A stretch of 64,000 nt of DNA from Variovorax sp. V93 (GCF_041154485.1 NZ_AP028669.1:5311001-5375000); one strand, 5' to 3'. Positions 17,911 to 30,887 are shown, counted from the first letter of the stretch. The notes: generated by a model not told the origin, from the letters alone. Program-made: numbers and translations.

Positions 17911-18969
17911 CTACGAGCGCTGCAACGAGAGATAGAGTTCCGCCATGCGATCCATCTGACGGCGAGCGGAGCCAAGCTCCTCGATGCGCGCGCGATTGAA
18001 TGTTCCCTTTCTCTCGCGCATCGGCGCGTCGTCGAACTCGGCACACATCGCGGCGACCAGCGAATCCACATCGCCCACTGGTATCACATGACCACCGCGC
18101 GAGGTAACCCACTGCCGATTGGCTGGCAGGTCGGAGACAATAACCGGCAGGCCGCAAGCCATGGATTCCAATAGCGACACCGAAGTCGCATCGCTCTCCG
18201 GCACGGTGACCGACAAGTCGCAAGCAGCCAGTCGATCAGCCAACTCCTGCGGCGCAAGCCAGCCGTGCCACGATACCTTCTCGGCTATCTTCAAATGGGT
18301 GACCAGTTCATGCAGACTGGTCGCCTGGCTCCCGCCGCCAAACAGGTGCAACACCGCCGCACTGGCCGGACGTGCCGCAACGAACTGCGCAAACGCGCGT
18401 ACAACCACATCGATACGGTAGTTCGGCTCCCACGAACGCATACTGGCGATATGAAATCCTGGCTCCCGCGAACCATCATATGGACGGAAGCGCTCAGTGT
18501 CGGCACCCCAGAAAATCTCATGCAGCGCCCCGCGCGGCCGATATCCACGGATTTCAGCAAGCACATCGCGAGAATCGGCAGTGATGAGTGACGCACGCCT
18601 CAGTGTCCACCCAGTCAACTCCTTCAGCACCGAGTTGTGATGCGGCGTGACGAGGATGTCGCTGCCCCACGCGGTGAGCACCAGTGGTCGGCGCCCGCAG
18701 GCAGCGCCCCACATGCCATAACTTGTGATGTAGTGTGCGTGCACTATGTCAGGTGCCAGTTCGCGCACCACGCGGCGCAGAGCCGGCAGGCGCAGAAACC
18801 ACTGGTGACCGCGCCGCACCGACGGTAGCGCAATGACTCGCGCGCCATCTATCTCCTGCGCTGTCGCGCTGATCACTGTCACGCGAAAACCCCGGTCAAC
18901 CATTGCCATCGCCCACCGCCTCAGGTGAACGCTGGCGGCATCGCCGATCAGGCATAGATGCAACGTCAT
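17911..18969 (-). CDS. GT4 family glycosyltransferase
   Basis: 352 residues, GT-B fold. N-terminal HLCLIGDAASVHLRRWAMAM and DIVHAHYITSYG are typical acceptor-side motifs. The C-terminal donor site is VTVPESDATSVSLLESMACGLPVIVSD, with the E-x7-E pattern of retaining GT4 enzymes. The ATG overlaps the upstream methyltransferase stop as ATGA. It is one of three GT4-like enzymes in the block, which together with the initiating transferase suggests a glycan of about four sugars. Confidence 0.87.
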   Translation of the reverse strand: MTLHLCLIGDAASVHLRRWAMAMVDRGFRVTVISATAQEIDGARVIALPSVRRGHQWFLRLPALRRVVRELAPDIVHAHYITSYGMWGAACGRRPLVLTAWGSDILVTPHHNSVLKELTGWTLRRASLITADSRDVLAEIRGYRPRGALHEIFWGADTERFRPYDGSREPGFHIASMRSWEPNYRIDVVVRAFAQFVAARPASAAVLHLFGGGSQATSLHELVTHLKIAEKVSWHGWLAPQELADRLAACDLSVTVPESDATSVSLLESMACGLPVIVSDLPANRQWVTSRGGHVIPVGDVDSLVAAMCAEFDDAPMRERKGTFNRARIEELGSARRQMDRMAELYLSLQRS

Positions 18970-19667
18970 CGCTTGACCCCGAGGCCGAGCAGGTGGGTGC
19001 GTAGAACTCGACAGGCGTCGAGCAATGGCAACGACCAACCACCCAGGCACCGCTGCGCGCGCACGGTGATGCCGACGTCGCTGGTCAGCGTTGCGAACGA
19101 CCAGTCGATGCCGGCGAACAATGCACATACCTCGGCACGCGGTACGCTGCGAAAATGTGGGTCGCGCCCGCGCGAACGAAAAGCGTCGTACCAAAGCACA
19201 TGGCCGTGTGGTCGCAACACGCGCAGCATCTCGGCTGCGGTGGCGCGACGCATCGTATCGTCGATGATGGAACTGAACACCACGTTCTGCACCACAAGGT
19301 CGAAGCTGGCATCGGCGAACGGCAGCGCTACACCGGAGGCCTGCACCACCGGCATGCCGAAGTGTCTCACTGCATTAGCCAAACGAGCATAGCTCAGATC
19401 GACGCCTACCACGTTCGCCGCCGCCACGCCCCAGCGCAGGTAGTTCGGGTATTCGAGGCCAAGGCCGCAACCCACGTCCAGCACACGCAGCGCACGCAGG
19501 TCAACGGCACGCGCGGTCAACGCTGCAAGCACACACCGCTCACGCTCGTGCGCGGCGTGTAGCACCGCGGGGTTGCCGAGCGACCAGAAGCCCGTAAGTG
19601 CGGCACTCGCGTCACGCTCCTCATAGCGGCGCTGAATGCGTTCAGTCTCGTCCATGGAAACGGTCAT
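18966..19667 (-). CDS. Class I SAM-dependent methyltransferase (glycan cluster paralogue B)
   Basis: 233 residues from the chosen ATG; starts at 19718 or 19655 are equally open, since no ribosome site decides. SAM motif VLDVGCGLGLEYPNY, then ALPFADASFDLVVQ, VFSSIIDDTMRRAT and HVLWYDAFRSRGRDPHFR. The last two blocks are shared with the methyltransferase at 14862-15590, showing the two are paralogues in one cluster. It overlaps both neighbours. Probably a sugar methyltransferase; substrate unknown. Confidence 0.8.
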   Translation of the reverse strand: MTVSMDETERIQRRYEERDASAALTGFWSLGNPAVLHAAHERERCVLAALTARAVDLRALRVLDVGCGLGLEYPNYLRWGVAAANVVGVDLSYARLANAVRHFGMPVVQASGVALPFADASFDLVVQNVVFSSIIDDTMRRATAAEMLRVLRPHGHVLWYDAFRSRGRDPHFRSVPRAEVCALFAGIDWSFATLTSDVGITVRAQRCLGGWSLPLLDACRVLRTHLLGLGVKR

Positions 19668-20988
19668 GTACAGTGGCCAGGAACGCGCCAAGTCGACCTG
19701 CCAGCGCGCGACGTTCATATGCGATGGCGCGCTCAGCTACGGGCACCGGTGCGCCACCAGCCATCCAATTCGAGAGCAGTTCCGCTATCCGCGCAGGTTC
19801 CGCGTGATCCAGCGCTGCACCGGCACCGACTGTGCGAAGTAACTGTGCAGCTTCGCCATCGACTGCGCCAAGTAGCAGGATGGGCCGGGCAGCCCGTAGA
19901 TATTCAAACAACTTGCCGGTCATCACACCTACCGCGGCTTCGGCTTGCCCACCTATTACTAACAGCAGCGCATCAGCGGCCAGCATTTCGGCGAGTGCTT
20001 GGCGATGATCGACATACCCGGTGCGTTCCAGAACGCGGGGATAACGCGCCTCGAACGCTAATAGCTGCGGCTCGAAACGGGAGCCCACGCTACCGACAAA
20101 GCGAATGCGCAAACGTTCGCGCATCTTCGGCTCGCGCTCGAACAGCGTTTCCACGCCCCGCAAGAAGCTGTCCGGCGACTGGTGACCATAAAAGGTTCCG
20201 GCGTGCACGATGCAGAAACCTCTTGATGCGTGTGTGGGCACTACGACTCCGGCGAAGTCTGCCTCGTCGTACCCATTGGGAATGCTCATCACCGGCACAT
20301 TCGGACCAGTTCGGTCAGCCAACGTGGCGGCCAAGCGCTCGGATACGGTGACTATGCCGCTGGCGGCGGCGAGCAGCCGACTTTCTAGGCGGCGATCAAT
20401 TGCGCGCCGCCAACCCGGCGCTGCATACGCCGGATTGGCCGTCCACAGGTCACGAAAGTCTGCGACCCATGGCACTCGCGCGTGGCGTGCCACGCGCATC
20501 GCCGCCAGGTGGGCCGACACCGGCGGCGAACTGGAATACACCAGGTCGATCGATGTGTGCTCCATTAGACGCAGCGCCGCTTGCTCAGCATGGCGCGCCC
20601 ACGCCGTTTTGTCGTCGGGGTATTGCAGGGTGCCGAAAGCTCGCAGCGCACGGTCGCGCCAGCGACTCGCCGAATCTGTTTTGTCCAGCCGCGAGGGCGT
20701 AGGCACTGCAGACACCCGTCGGGCACGGTCGCGCCGCGGCGCCAACGCCATCAGCCGGGTCAGCACCGGCGTGTGAGGCAGACGCATCACCTCGATTTTT
20801 GCCGGTACTTCGGAGAGCAGGCTGCTGTCTTGCGTGTAAGCGCTGCTGTCGGCACTGATAACACTTGGCACGATGCCGAAATCGGGCAGGTACTTGCTGA
20901 ACTTGAGCGAACGTTGTACTCCAGCGCCGCCAAGCGGGGGATAGAAGTAGGCGAACATCAAAATTCGCATTACCGCACGGTCGCTCAT
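19642..20988 (-). CDS. GT4-like glycosyltransferase
   Basis: 448 residues. Starts near RILMFAYFYPPLGGAGVQRSL, a common opening of GT4 enzymes acting on surface polysaccharides. WVADFRDLWTANP (about 172) and IPNGYDEADF (about 234) are family motifs. The C-terminal half has GKLFEYLRAARPILLLG as the donor-binding element. The ATG overlaps the upstream methyltransferase stop (ATGA). A Met 6 codons in could also start. Transfers an unknown sugar of the cluster glycan. Confidence 0.85.
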   Translation of the reverse strand: MSDRAVMRILMFAYFYPPLGGAGVQRSLKFSKYLPDFGIVPSVISADSSAYTQDSSLLSEVPAKIEVMRLPHTPVLTRLMALAPRRDRARRVSAVPTPSRLDKTDSASRWRDRALRAFGTLQYPDDKTAWARHAEQAALRLMEHTSIDLVYSSSPPVSAHLAAMRVARHARVPWVADFRDLWTANPAYAAPGWRRAIDRRLESRLLAAASGIVTVSERLAATLADRTGPNVPVMSIPNGYDEADFAGVVVPTHASRGFCIVHAGTFYGHQSPDSFLRGVETLFEREPKMRERLRIRFVGSVGSRFEPQLLAFEARYPRVLERTGYVDHRQALAEMLAADALLLVIGGQAEAAVGVMTGKLFEYLRAARPILLLGAVDGEAAQLLRTVGAGAALDHAEPARIAELLSNWMAGGAPVPVAERAIAYERRALAGRLGAFLATVHDRFHGRD

Positions 20989-21659
20989 ACGGCACCCGGC
21001 ACCGGCTTGGACAAGACCCAATAGTCGCAATAAGGCAGCGCCAAGTGCTTGATCAATGTGAAGCCGGCCTGAGCAAAATGCTGCTCCACGGCGATCTGCG
21101 TGACACGCCCATCGCCGATTTCCCAACAGTGGTTTGGGTCGATCCAGATGCGACCACGCACGAAACGGTTGTAAGCCTCGCTCAGGCTCAACAGGCCGTT
21201 CGGGAAACGCCAAGTGTGCAGCTTCTGACTCGGCGACAGCACGGCGACGCTGCTCTTTCGATGCGGCAGCGACACAAAGGCTTGCCCCCCAAACTGCAAC
21301 CACGCGTACAAATTGGCCAGACAGGCAGGCAGATCAGCAAAGGGCAAATGCTCCATCACCTCGGTGGCTACCACGGCGTCGAAGCGGCCGGTCAGGCTAG
21401 TGTCGCCGAGCTTCAGGTCGCCGACGTAGTCGGGCTCCAGTCTGGCGTTGATGTCGAATACTGAATAGACCGGCACCAAGGGCAACACGCAGCGTCGCAC
21501 CACGCCGTCGCCTGAGCCAACCTCGAGCACGCGCTGCGGCGCGCTAGTGACGAGGTCACGCACCACGTGATAGTGGCGCAGCCAGGTCACCATGTCCAAA
21601 CCGGACAGGTAGTCGTGCCGACTGAGATCGAATTGCTTATCGAAGGCGTGATGATTCAT
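20985..21659 (-). CDS. Class I SAM-dependent methyltransferase
   Basis: 224 residues. SAM motif I is VLEVGSGDGVVRRC (about 43-56), followed by VFDINARLEPDY, FDAVVATEVMEHLPFADLPA and GGQAFVSLPHR, the Methyltransf_11/23 pattern. It is not close to the two paralogous methyltransferases of the cluster. The start is the ATG at 21659; upstream in-frame codons would overlap the flippase gene. It may modify the glycan or a lipid-linked intermediate. Confidence 0.8.
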   Translation of the reverse strand: MNHHAFDKQFDLSRHDYLSGLDMVTWLRHYHVVRDLVTSAPQRVLEVGSGDGVVRRCVLPLVPVYSVFDINARLEPDYVGDLKLGDTSLTGRFDAVVATEVMEHLPFADLPACLANLYAWLQFGGQAFVSLPHRKSSVAVLSPSQKLHTWRFPNGLLSLSEAYNRFVRGRIWIDPNHCWEIGDGRVTQIAVEQHFAQAGFTLIKHLALPYCDYWVLSKPVPGAV

Positions 21660-21681
21660 CGGGTGGTTTCTCTTGTAAGGC

Positions 21682-23133
21682 TCATTGGCCGAACGCCTTG
21701 CGTGCGATCGAATCCGAGCTGCGCCAGTCGAGTACCAAGTAGGCCACCCCACCAAGCACGAATGCCGCCGCTGCCAGCGGCAGTGATGGCGCACCCCAGA
21801 TCAGCAATGTCACGAGTGGCAGCGCGGCGAACACGGCGTGTCGTACGGTTGACCACACACCGGCCCAGGGGAAGCTCCAGTGCAGCACCTTGCGAACAAG
21901 TCGCGTGGACACGCCTACCATCACGAGGTTCGATACCGCCGCAGCACAAGCCGCTCCGACCACACCCCAATGGCGTGCGAGCCAAAGATTCAATGCAAGA
22001 TTGATGACAGTAGCCAGGACTGCCAATCCGAGCACCTGCCGGCTGCGCCCATCGAGGAGCAGTGCGTAAAGCAGAATCTGGTAACTACCCGCGGCGCTGA
22101 CCGATAGCCCGAGCAGCGCGAATACCAGCGGCGGCGCGGCATAGGCGCCAGTGGTCAACAACGGCAGCACCCAATGGCCTCCCACGGCCAGCAGCACAGC
22201 GACCGGCACGCACAAGAACAAGAACACTCGGAGCGCCAGCGTCATCAGCCGCGCAGCTTTGTCGAGGTGAGGCACCTGCCAATGGCGCGCCAGCACCGGG
22301 AACAAGGTGAAGCCAAGCACACTGTAGAACGCGGCCGGGATGGTGCATAGCGACACCGCGGCGGCATACACGGCCACTCCGTCGAGTCCCAGCCATTGCA
22401 CCAGCACGAAGCGGTCCAAAAAACCGTTCAAGGACGTGAACAACGATAGCACGACCAGTGGCGCGGAAAAGGCCAGCAACTCTCGCAGACGCGGTGGTGA
22501 GACAGGCTCCGAAGGAACAGGCGTACGCCACAACACCCACAGCGTCGCAGCCAATACCGCCAGTGCCAGGGCCAATTGCGCCATAGCGTAGTGGCCAAAC
22601 CAAGCGAGCAACGGTACGGGGACGCCGCTTACGAGCATGAGCACTACGCCGTAGCGCACCACGCTACGCAGCACCAGTGCGGAGGCCACCGCGCCGATGC
22701 GCCCGGCCGCCCGCAACCAGGCCACGCTGAACTCCGTGGTGGCGTCCGCTGCCAGCAACACCAGCAAAATGGGTATCAGGGTTTCATGGCCAGCTTCGCC
22801 GTAGATGAACGCGGCCAGTGGCAGCGGGAGCGTTGACGCCAGCGCAACGCACAGAGCAAGCAGCAGAAGCGCGACCGCGCCGAGTTGGGCAAAGAAGCGC
22901 CCACGAACCCGCGCGCCCGCGGCCGTGGAAAAGTAGCGCACCACGGCCGTTGACGAACCGAACAACACGAGCGGGACCAGCAGACTAGCCGCAACCGCTG
23001 TCTGAGTCCAGGCACCATAGTCGGCCGGGACAATGGCGCGCGTGAGCAGCGGCAACAGGAAGAAGCCCAACAGTCGGTCGATCAGCACGGCCGAGCCATA
23101 GACCGCCGTGTCGACGCGCAGCGTCGAAGCCAT
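21682..23133 (-). CDS. Oligosaccharide flippase (Wzx/MATE-like polysaccharide exporter)
   Basis: 483 residues with about 12-14 hydrophobic helices spread through the whole length, starting VDTAVYGSAVLIDRLLGFFLLPLLTR, the classic beginning of Polysacc_synt (Wzx) proteins. Wzx flips undecaprenyl-linked oligosaccharide across the inner membrane. The PglL-type enzyme at 29089-30828 could then use it. It divides the wbp sugar genes from the glycosyltransferase genes. The 61 bases between it and wbpE contain nothing obvious. Confidence 0.87.
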   Translation of the reverse strand: MASTLRVDTAVYGSAVLIDRLLGFFLLPLLTRAIVPADYGAWTQTAVAASLLVPLVLFGSSTAVVRYFSTAAGARVRGRFFAQLGAVALLLLALCVALASTLPLPLAAFIYGEAGHETLIPILLVLLAADATTEFSVAWLRAAGRIGAVASALVLRSVVRYGVVLMLVSGVPVPLLAWFGHYAMAQLALALAVLAATLWVLWRTPVPSEPVSPPRLRELLAFSAPLVVLSLFTSLNGFLDRFVLVQWLGLDGVAVYAAAVSLCTIPAAFYSVLGFTLFPVLARHWQVPHLDKAARLMTLALRVFLFLCVPVAVLLAVGGHWVLPLLTTGAYAAPPLVFALLGLSVSAAGSYQILLYALLLDGRSRQVLGLAVLATVINLALNLWLARHWGVVGAACAAAVSNLVMVGVSTRLVRKVLHWSFPWAGVWSTVRHAVFAALPLVTLLIWGAPSLPLAAAAFVLGGVAYLVLDWRSSDSIARKAFGQ

Positions 23134-23194
23134 GTCAGTCAGAGGAGCCGAAATCGGCAGGAGTGGGCATGCAGGCAGAGCGATCGAAACTGGC

Positions 23195-24297
23195 TCATTG
23201 TCGAACGGCTTCGATCAAGGCTCGCACCACGCGGTCGTGATCAGCATCCTTCAAATCCGCGCTGAACGGCAAGCTCATTGCGCGCTCGCCAGCGCGGACG
23301 CTGTTAGGACAGGCATCATCGTGGCCGTAGCGGGCGTACGCCGGCTGACGGTGGAGTGGCTTCGGATAATGCACAGCAGTCGGAATACCTTGTTGATGCA
23401 ATACCGCCTGCACTGCCGCTCGATCATTGACGAACACGGTGAACTGACCCCACACACAATCGCGATCGGGCCGCACCGCCAGCAGGCCCACCCTTGAGCC
23501 GGCCAGCAGCGTACGGTAGCGGGTGCCGAGTTCGCTGCGGCGCTGTAGTTCCCATTCGAAGCGCTCCAGCTTGGCAAGCACCACCGCGCACTGCAGCGTA
23601 TCCATGCGACCACCGACACCAACTCGTGTGTGTGTGTAGCGTGCGCTCTGCCCATGTATACGAAGCTCCCTGCATGCCTGTGCCAGCGCGTCGTCATTGG
23701 TGAATACTGCGCCACCGTCCCCGTAGCATCCCAAAGGCTTGCTAGGGAAAAAGCTTGTGCACCCCAAGGTACTGAGGTTGCAACTCTTGCGGCCCTGGTA
23801 AGTAGCGCCAAAACTCTGCGCTGCATCCTCGATGACCGCCAAGCCGTGGCGCGCGGCGATCACATTGATCTCATTCATGTCGGCGCATTGGCCGTACAAG
23901 CTGACGGGCATGATCGCACGCGTACGACTGGTCACCTTCGCTTCAACTAGCGCCGCATCGATGTTGCAGGTGTCGGGTTCGATGTCCACGAAAACTGGTA
24001 CGCCGCCCAACAGCACGATCATCTCGGCAGTTGCGGCAAAGGTGAATGGCGTGGTGATGACTTCGTCGCCGGGTTTCAGGTCAATCGCCATCAGGGCAAT
24101 CAACAAGGCCTCGGTACCACTGGCAACCGTGATGCAATGCTTCGAGCCAGCGTACGCCGCAAGCCTCCCCTCCAATTCCTTCACCTCCGGACCCATGATG
24201 TACTGACCGTGATCTAGTACACGTTGCATACGCTCCGCGATCTGTCCCTTCAGCGCTACGTACTGGGACTTGAGGTCGACGAACTCGAGCTTTTCGC

Positions 24298-24301
<4 letters not shown>
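23195..24301 (-). CDS. wbpE: UDP-2-acetamido-2-deoxy-3-oxo-glucuronate aminotransferase WbpE
   Basis: 368 residues. PLP aminotransferase of the DegT fold, opening [18 protein letters not shown]. The PLP Lys is in [15 protein letters not shown] (about 185), the position known for WbpE Lys185. It installs the 3-amino group on UDP-3-keto-GlcNAcA. The ATG overlaps the wbpD stop as ATGA. The order wbpA-B-D-E and the matching lengths support the specific name over a generic aminotransferase. Confidence 0.9.
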
Positions 24302-27120
<2,819 letters not shown>

Positions 27121-27123
27121 GTC

Positions 27124-29037
27124 CTATTCAATCGATGGTGTTTTCGGCGTGTAGCCAGGTACCAGCAAGCGCAAAACATCCTTCATTGCCGCGATGTTGC
27201 CACTGCGCGCGGCACTTAGCAGTGTCCGCAAATGAACTTTGAGGTCAGGCCAAGCCATATAGTCTTCTCTGGCGCGAATGATGCGGGGGTGGCTAGTCGG
27301 CAGCGGATTCTCCCCGATGAGCAGTTCTTCGAACAGTTTTTCGCCGGGTCGCAGCCCGCTGTAACCAATGTCGATGTCTCCAGTGGGGTGCGCCTCGCTC
27401 CGGACTGTCAGCCCGGCGAGGGCGACCATTCGTTTTGCAAGATCGAGGATCTTCACCGGCTCGCCCATATCCAAAACGAACAGGTCACCGCTATCCGCCA
27501 TGGCTCCTGCGTGCAGTACGAGTTGGGCGGCTTCCGGAATCGTCATGAAATAACGCGTCATTTCGGGATGGGTGACCGTGAGTGGCCTCCTTTCCGCGAT
27601 CTGCGAGCGGAAGAGCGGCACCACGCTGCCACTCGATCCCAGCACGTTCCCGAATCGAACCATTGAAAAGCAAGTCGTCGAGATTGTCGCTCCGCCCTCA
27701 CCCACACAGACCTCTTCGAATGCCGTGTCGCCGCAACTTGCCAGCGCCTGCAGCACGAGTTCTGCAACCCGCTTCGTCGCACCCATGATGTTGGTCGGGC
27801 GAACGGCCTTGTCGGTGGAAACCAAGACAAAATGCTCCACCCCTGCAGCCAGCGCTGCGCGGGCTACATTCAGCGTGCCGAAGACGTTGTTGAGTACGCC
27901 TTCGCCTGGGTTGGCTTCGACCATCGGCACGTGCTTGTAGGCTGCAGCGTGATAGACCGACGCGGGCTTGTACATGACGCATATTTCGGAGATGCGCTCG
28001 AAGTTGCACACGCTGGCGAGCAGCGGGACGGTGCGCACCGGGAGCCCGTTGCGGCCTATCAAAAGTTCCAGTTCCTGATGAATCCGATACAGGGCGAATT
28101 CGCTGTGATCGATCAGCAGGAGCTGGCTCGGCCCCTGCTGCACAATCTGGCGACACAATTCGCTGCCGATGCTGCCGCCGGCACCAGTGACCAGCACCAC
28201 CTTGTGCGCGAGATTGCGCGCCAGCAACTCAAGGTCTGGCGCAACCGGCGACCGACCTAACAAGTCTTCGATATCCAAATCGCGAAAATCCTGCACCGTA
28301 ACGCGACCGCTTGCCAAATCGGCCAGACCCGGAATCGTACGGATGCGCGCTGGTAACGCAGACAGATGCTTGATGATCTGGTTGCGCCTTTCTCGGCTAG
28401 CACTGGGCAATGCCAGCAAGATGTCGGTTACGGCGAACTTGCTGACAAAGGCCGGGACGGCGGCTGGCAACATAACGGGGACCCGGTTGATGGTGCGACC
28501 CGCCTTGCGCTCATCATCGTCGATGAAACCGAGCAGTGTGTACTGCTGAGCGCTGGCTAGGGCGGCCGCCGTTTGTGCGCCAGCGCTTCCCGCTCCGTAA
28601 ATCAACAAGCGGCTCGAGGTGCGGGTGCCGGTAGCCAGCCAGTGCCATGCCAATGTCCGGCTTCCGGCGACCAGCAGCAGCAGAATGAGCGGCTGCAGAA
28701 TGCTGAGGCTGCGCGGTACGCCTTCACGCAGGTAGAGCACAACTACCACTGGAAGAAAAAGTAGCCCGTATGTCGCAACGGCTTTGCTTGTTGCGAGGAT
28801 CGCGGCCAAACCGGTGTATCGAAAGATTGCGCGGTACAAACCGAACTTCACAAAGACCGGAATGGCCAGCAAAGGTGAGATGGCGTACACGGTCCATTCC
28901 ATCCTCACAGGCTGATGCCAAGTGTCCAATCGAAGAGTGAATGCAAGCCACGTTGCAAGTAGCGCCAGAAAAAGGTCCAAGACAAGCACAATGAGGCGCT
29001 TGTGTGAACGAGGCCACCCGAGGACGATTTCTTGCAC
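27124..29037 (-). CDS. wbpM: Membrane-bound UDP-GlcNAc 4,6-dehydratase/epimerase WbpM
   Basis: 637 residues. Four N-terminal membrane helices (about 15-130), a CoA-binding-like middle region (145-260), then a catalytic SDR domain with GAGGSIGSE at 285-293 and STDKAVRPTNIMGATKR. WbpM/PglF/CapD enzymes make UDP-2-acetamido-2,6-dideoxy-4-keto-hexose, the start of bacillosamine- or FucNAc-type sugars. The start is a GTG at 29037, because the next Met would remove the first membrane helix. It lies between pglL paralogue 2 and wbpA. Confidence 0.9.
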   Translation of the reverse strand: MQEIVLGWPRSHKRLIVLVLDLFLALLATWLAFTLRLDTWHQPVRMEWTVYAISPLLAIPVFVKFGLYRAIFRYTGLAAILATSKAVATYGLLFLPVVVVLYLREGVPRSLSILQPLILLLLVAGSRTLAWHWLATGTRTSSRLLIYGAGSAGAQTAAALASAQQYTLLGFIDDDERKAGRTINRVPVMLPAAVPAFVSKFAVTDILLALPSASRERRNQIIKHLSALPARIRTIPGLADLASGRVTVQDFRDLDIEDLLGRSPVAPDLELLARNLAHKVVLVTGAGGSIGSELCRQIVQQGPSQLLLIDHSEFALYRIHQELELLIGRNGLPVRTVPLLASVCNFERISEICVMYKPASVYHAAAYKHVPMVEANPGEGVLNNVFGTLNVARAALAAGVEHFVLVSTDKAVRPTNIMGATKRVAELVLQALASCGDTAFEEVCVGEGGATISTTCFSMVRFGNVLGSSGSVVPLFRSQIAERRPLTVTHPEMTRYFMTIPEAAQLVLHAGAMADSGDLFVLDMGEPVKILDLAKRMVALAGLTVRSEAHPTGDIDIGYSGLRPGEKLFEELLIGENPLPTSHPRIIRAREDYMAWPDLKVHLRTLLSAARSGNIAAMKDVLRLLVPGYTPKTPSIE

Positions 29038-29088
29038 TTGTTTTGATGAGTTGAGATTACATCGAGTTTTGACCGAGCAAATCGATCG

Positions 29089-30828
29089 CTAGAGACCGAG
29101 AGCTTGGCCCGATGTGACTCCGGCGGGCCAAAGGATGCTCGCCAATGCAGGGTGCAACTTCTGTGCTTGTTCCCATCTCAATGGCCCAGCTTCGCATTGA
29201 TCCCTTGGGACAATGCGACACATCTTTACCAGCCACTGGCTCGCCTCCACCGGCTGGTTGTTGAGGCCCAACAGAACCGCCAGCGTCATGAAACTACGGG
29301 GGCTCGGCCATATGAGGGTGACCTCTCGCGCCCACTGGAGCTCAGCCATGGAGACCCCAGCAACAGGTTCATACTTCATGAAGCGTTGAATTTCGCGCAG
29401 ATCTGTCAACAGCAAAACTTCAGGCGGGTCAGCCACGCGGCCGTTCTGAAACTGCGCTTTCTCCAATTGCAAAGTGTTGTAGGCTTCCTCCACTCGAAAG
29501 TAGTCACGCACGACCAACCCCAAAAGAGTCGCTCCCAAGCACCAAGCTCCGAGCCATAGCCACCGCTTGGCGAACCGCGAGGACCGTGCCAAAGGCCAAA
29601 TCTTCAAGTTTGCATTCAAGGCCCCCATCGCCAGACCGGTCGGCAACAAAAAATAGCCATAGTGCAGCGGCAATTCCAGCATTGCGTGAACTCCGACCAC
29701 CAACACCAAAAGGAGATACAGGGCCTCCTGCGGCATACACACCCGACGCCAAGCCGTTGCAATCCATGCCAAAACACAGGCCACCAAGAGCGCGCCCAGA
29801 GGGAACCCAGCCCAAAGAATGAAATCGAGGAACAGATTGTGCGACTGAAAAAACGGATGATGGAGTGCCAGATATTGCTCCGCCACTGTCGCTTGGGCCG
29901 GCACCACTTGGTTCCAGCCATAACCGGTCAAAGGACGTTGCCAAGCCGCATGCCACAGCATTCGCCACAACTCTGGCCTCATTTCTTGGCCAAGCCGCTG
30001 CACCATCGATCCCGGCGCTTCGAGCATCATGAATCGCCGAAGCGGTCCCAGTACTAGCAACGTCAAAACATAGAAGACAGCCAAGCCGGTGACGTATCGA
30101 GGTACGCTTTTTGCGCCCCAAAGTCGACCCCACCACCACGAGGCCAACACCAGAACCACCAACCCTAGCACCGCACTGCGTGACTGCGTCAACGCCAGAC
30201 CGACCAATAACCACGCTGAGGCGATTAAAGCCGCGATGCGCCCGAGCTGCCGTCGCCAGACACCCCAGCCACACGCCACCAGACCCCATAGCAGCAACGT
30301 GGCGAGCTGATTGGCTTGCGCCATGTTCGCGTATGGGCGCGAGCCATCCGAGCCAACCACCCAGATATCGAGAGTGCCGTCATTCCCCGGATCGAGCCAT
30401 TGTTGAAGCTGCATGGCCACCGAAACAATTGAGGCGATGCCTATCGCCAAAAATAGGATATCGCCCATCCAGACCGGCTTCCAATCCTGCCACTGCTGCC
30501 CGACCACGAGTGCCAGCAAAAAACCCACTATGTACGCGCTCGCGATCCAGGCTTGACCAGCAAACGGTATCAGCCCAAAAGCATATTGTGCAAAAGGCAA
30601 CGGAAGCAGGAGTGCGACCACCAACACTAGGCCCTGGCACGCCACCACTTGCTGCGCCCGCACGATGACCACCAAGCCAATTACCGCCAATATCGTTGCA
30701 GCCCAGGCATCAGAATGAAACGAAGTCCATGGCTTTGAGTGATTGGGCAGCAGCCAGGCAAGCGAGAGCAAGGCGGAGGCCATAACCACCCAGACGGGAG
30801 CAAGCGAGAGTCGCGAAAGTCGATTCAT
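29089..30828 (-). CDS. PglL-type O-oligosaccharyltransferase (Wzy_C family), paralogue 2
   Basis: 579 residues, about 12 hydrophobic helices up to about residue 440, then a soluble tail. Shares the paralogue-1 layout: QANQLA at 171-176, TQSRS at 214-218, and QSHNLFLDFILWAG with the conserved His at 330. The C-terminal LRRFMKYEP-like LREIQRFMKYEPVAG belongs to the Wzy_C_2 region seen in pilin-specific enzymes. It lies immediately downstream of pilA, the usual place for a TfpO/PglL-type pilin glycosyltransferase, and heads the glycan cluster. The ATG at 30828 is used; a TTG precedes it by one codon. Confidence 0.85.
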   Translation of the reverse strand: MNRLSRLSLAPVWVVMASALLSLAWLLPNHSKPWTSFHSDAWAATILAVIGLVVIVRAQQVVACQGLVLVVALLLPLPFAQYAFGLIPFAGQAWIASAYIVGFLLALVVGQQWQDWKPVWMGDILFLAIGIASIVSVAMQLQQWLDPGNDGTLDIWVVGSDGSRPYANMAQANQLATLLLWGLVACGWGVWRRQLGRIAALIASAWLLVGLALTQSRSAVLGLVVLVLASWWWGRLWGAKSVPRYVTGLAVFYVLTLLVLGPLRRFMMLEAPGSMVQRLGQEMRPELWRMLWHAAWQRPLTGYGWNQVVPAQATVAEQYLALHHPFFQSHNLFLDFILWAGFPLGALLVACVLAWIATAWRRVCMPQEALYLLLVLVVGVHAMLELPLHYGYFLLPTGLAMGALNANLKIWPLARSSRFAKRWLWLGAWCLGATLLGLVVRDYFRVEEAYNTLQLEKAQFQNGRVADPPEVLLLTDLREIQRFMKYEPVAGVSMAELQWAREVTLIWPSPRSFMTLAVLLGLNNQPVEASQWLVKMCRIVPRDQCEAGPLRWEQAQKLHPALASILWPAGVTSGQALGL

Positions 30829-30861
30829 CAACGGATTTGGATAGACCGTAGCGTCAAAATA

Positions 30862-30887
30862 AAAAAAGCCCCTGCCGGGGCTTTTTT
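30862..30887 (-). terminator. Bidirectional-looking terminator after pilA
   Basis: A GCCCC stem (30868-30872) pairs with GGGGC (30877-30881) around a TGCC loop, extended by A6/T6 flanks that give a U-tract on either strand. It begins 15 bases past the pilA stop on the minus strand. It probably uncouples strong pilA expression from the downstream O-OTase and wbp genes, with some readthrough. Confidence 0.85.

Noticed and set aside
23625..23640. Short GT-dinucleotide run in wbpE
   Set aside because: It encodes normal protein residues and is too short to act as a phase-variation repeat without strain comparison.
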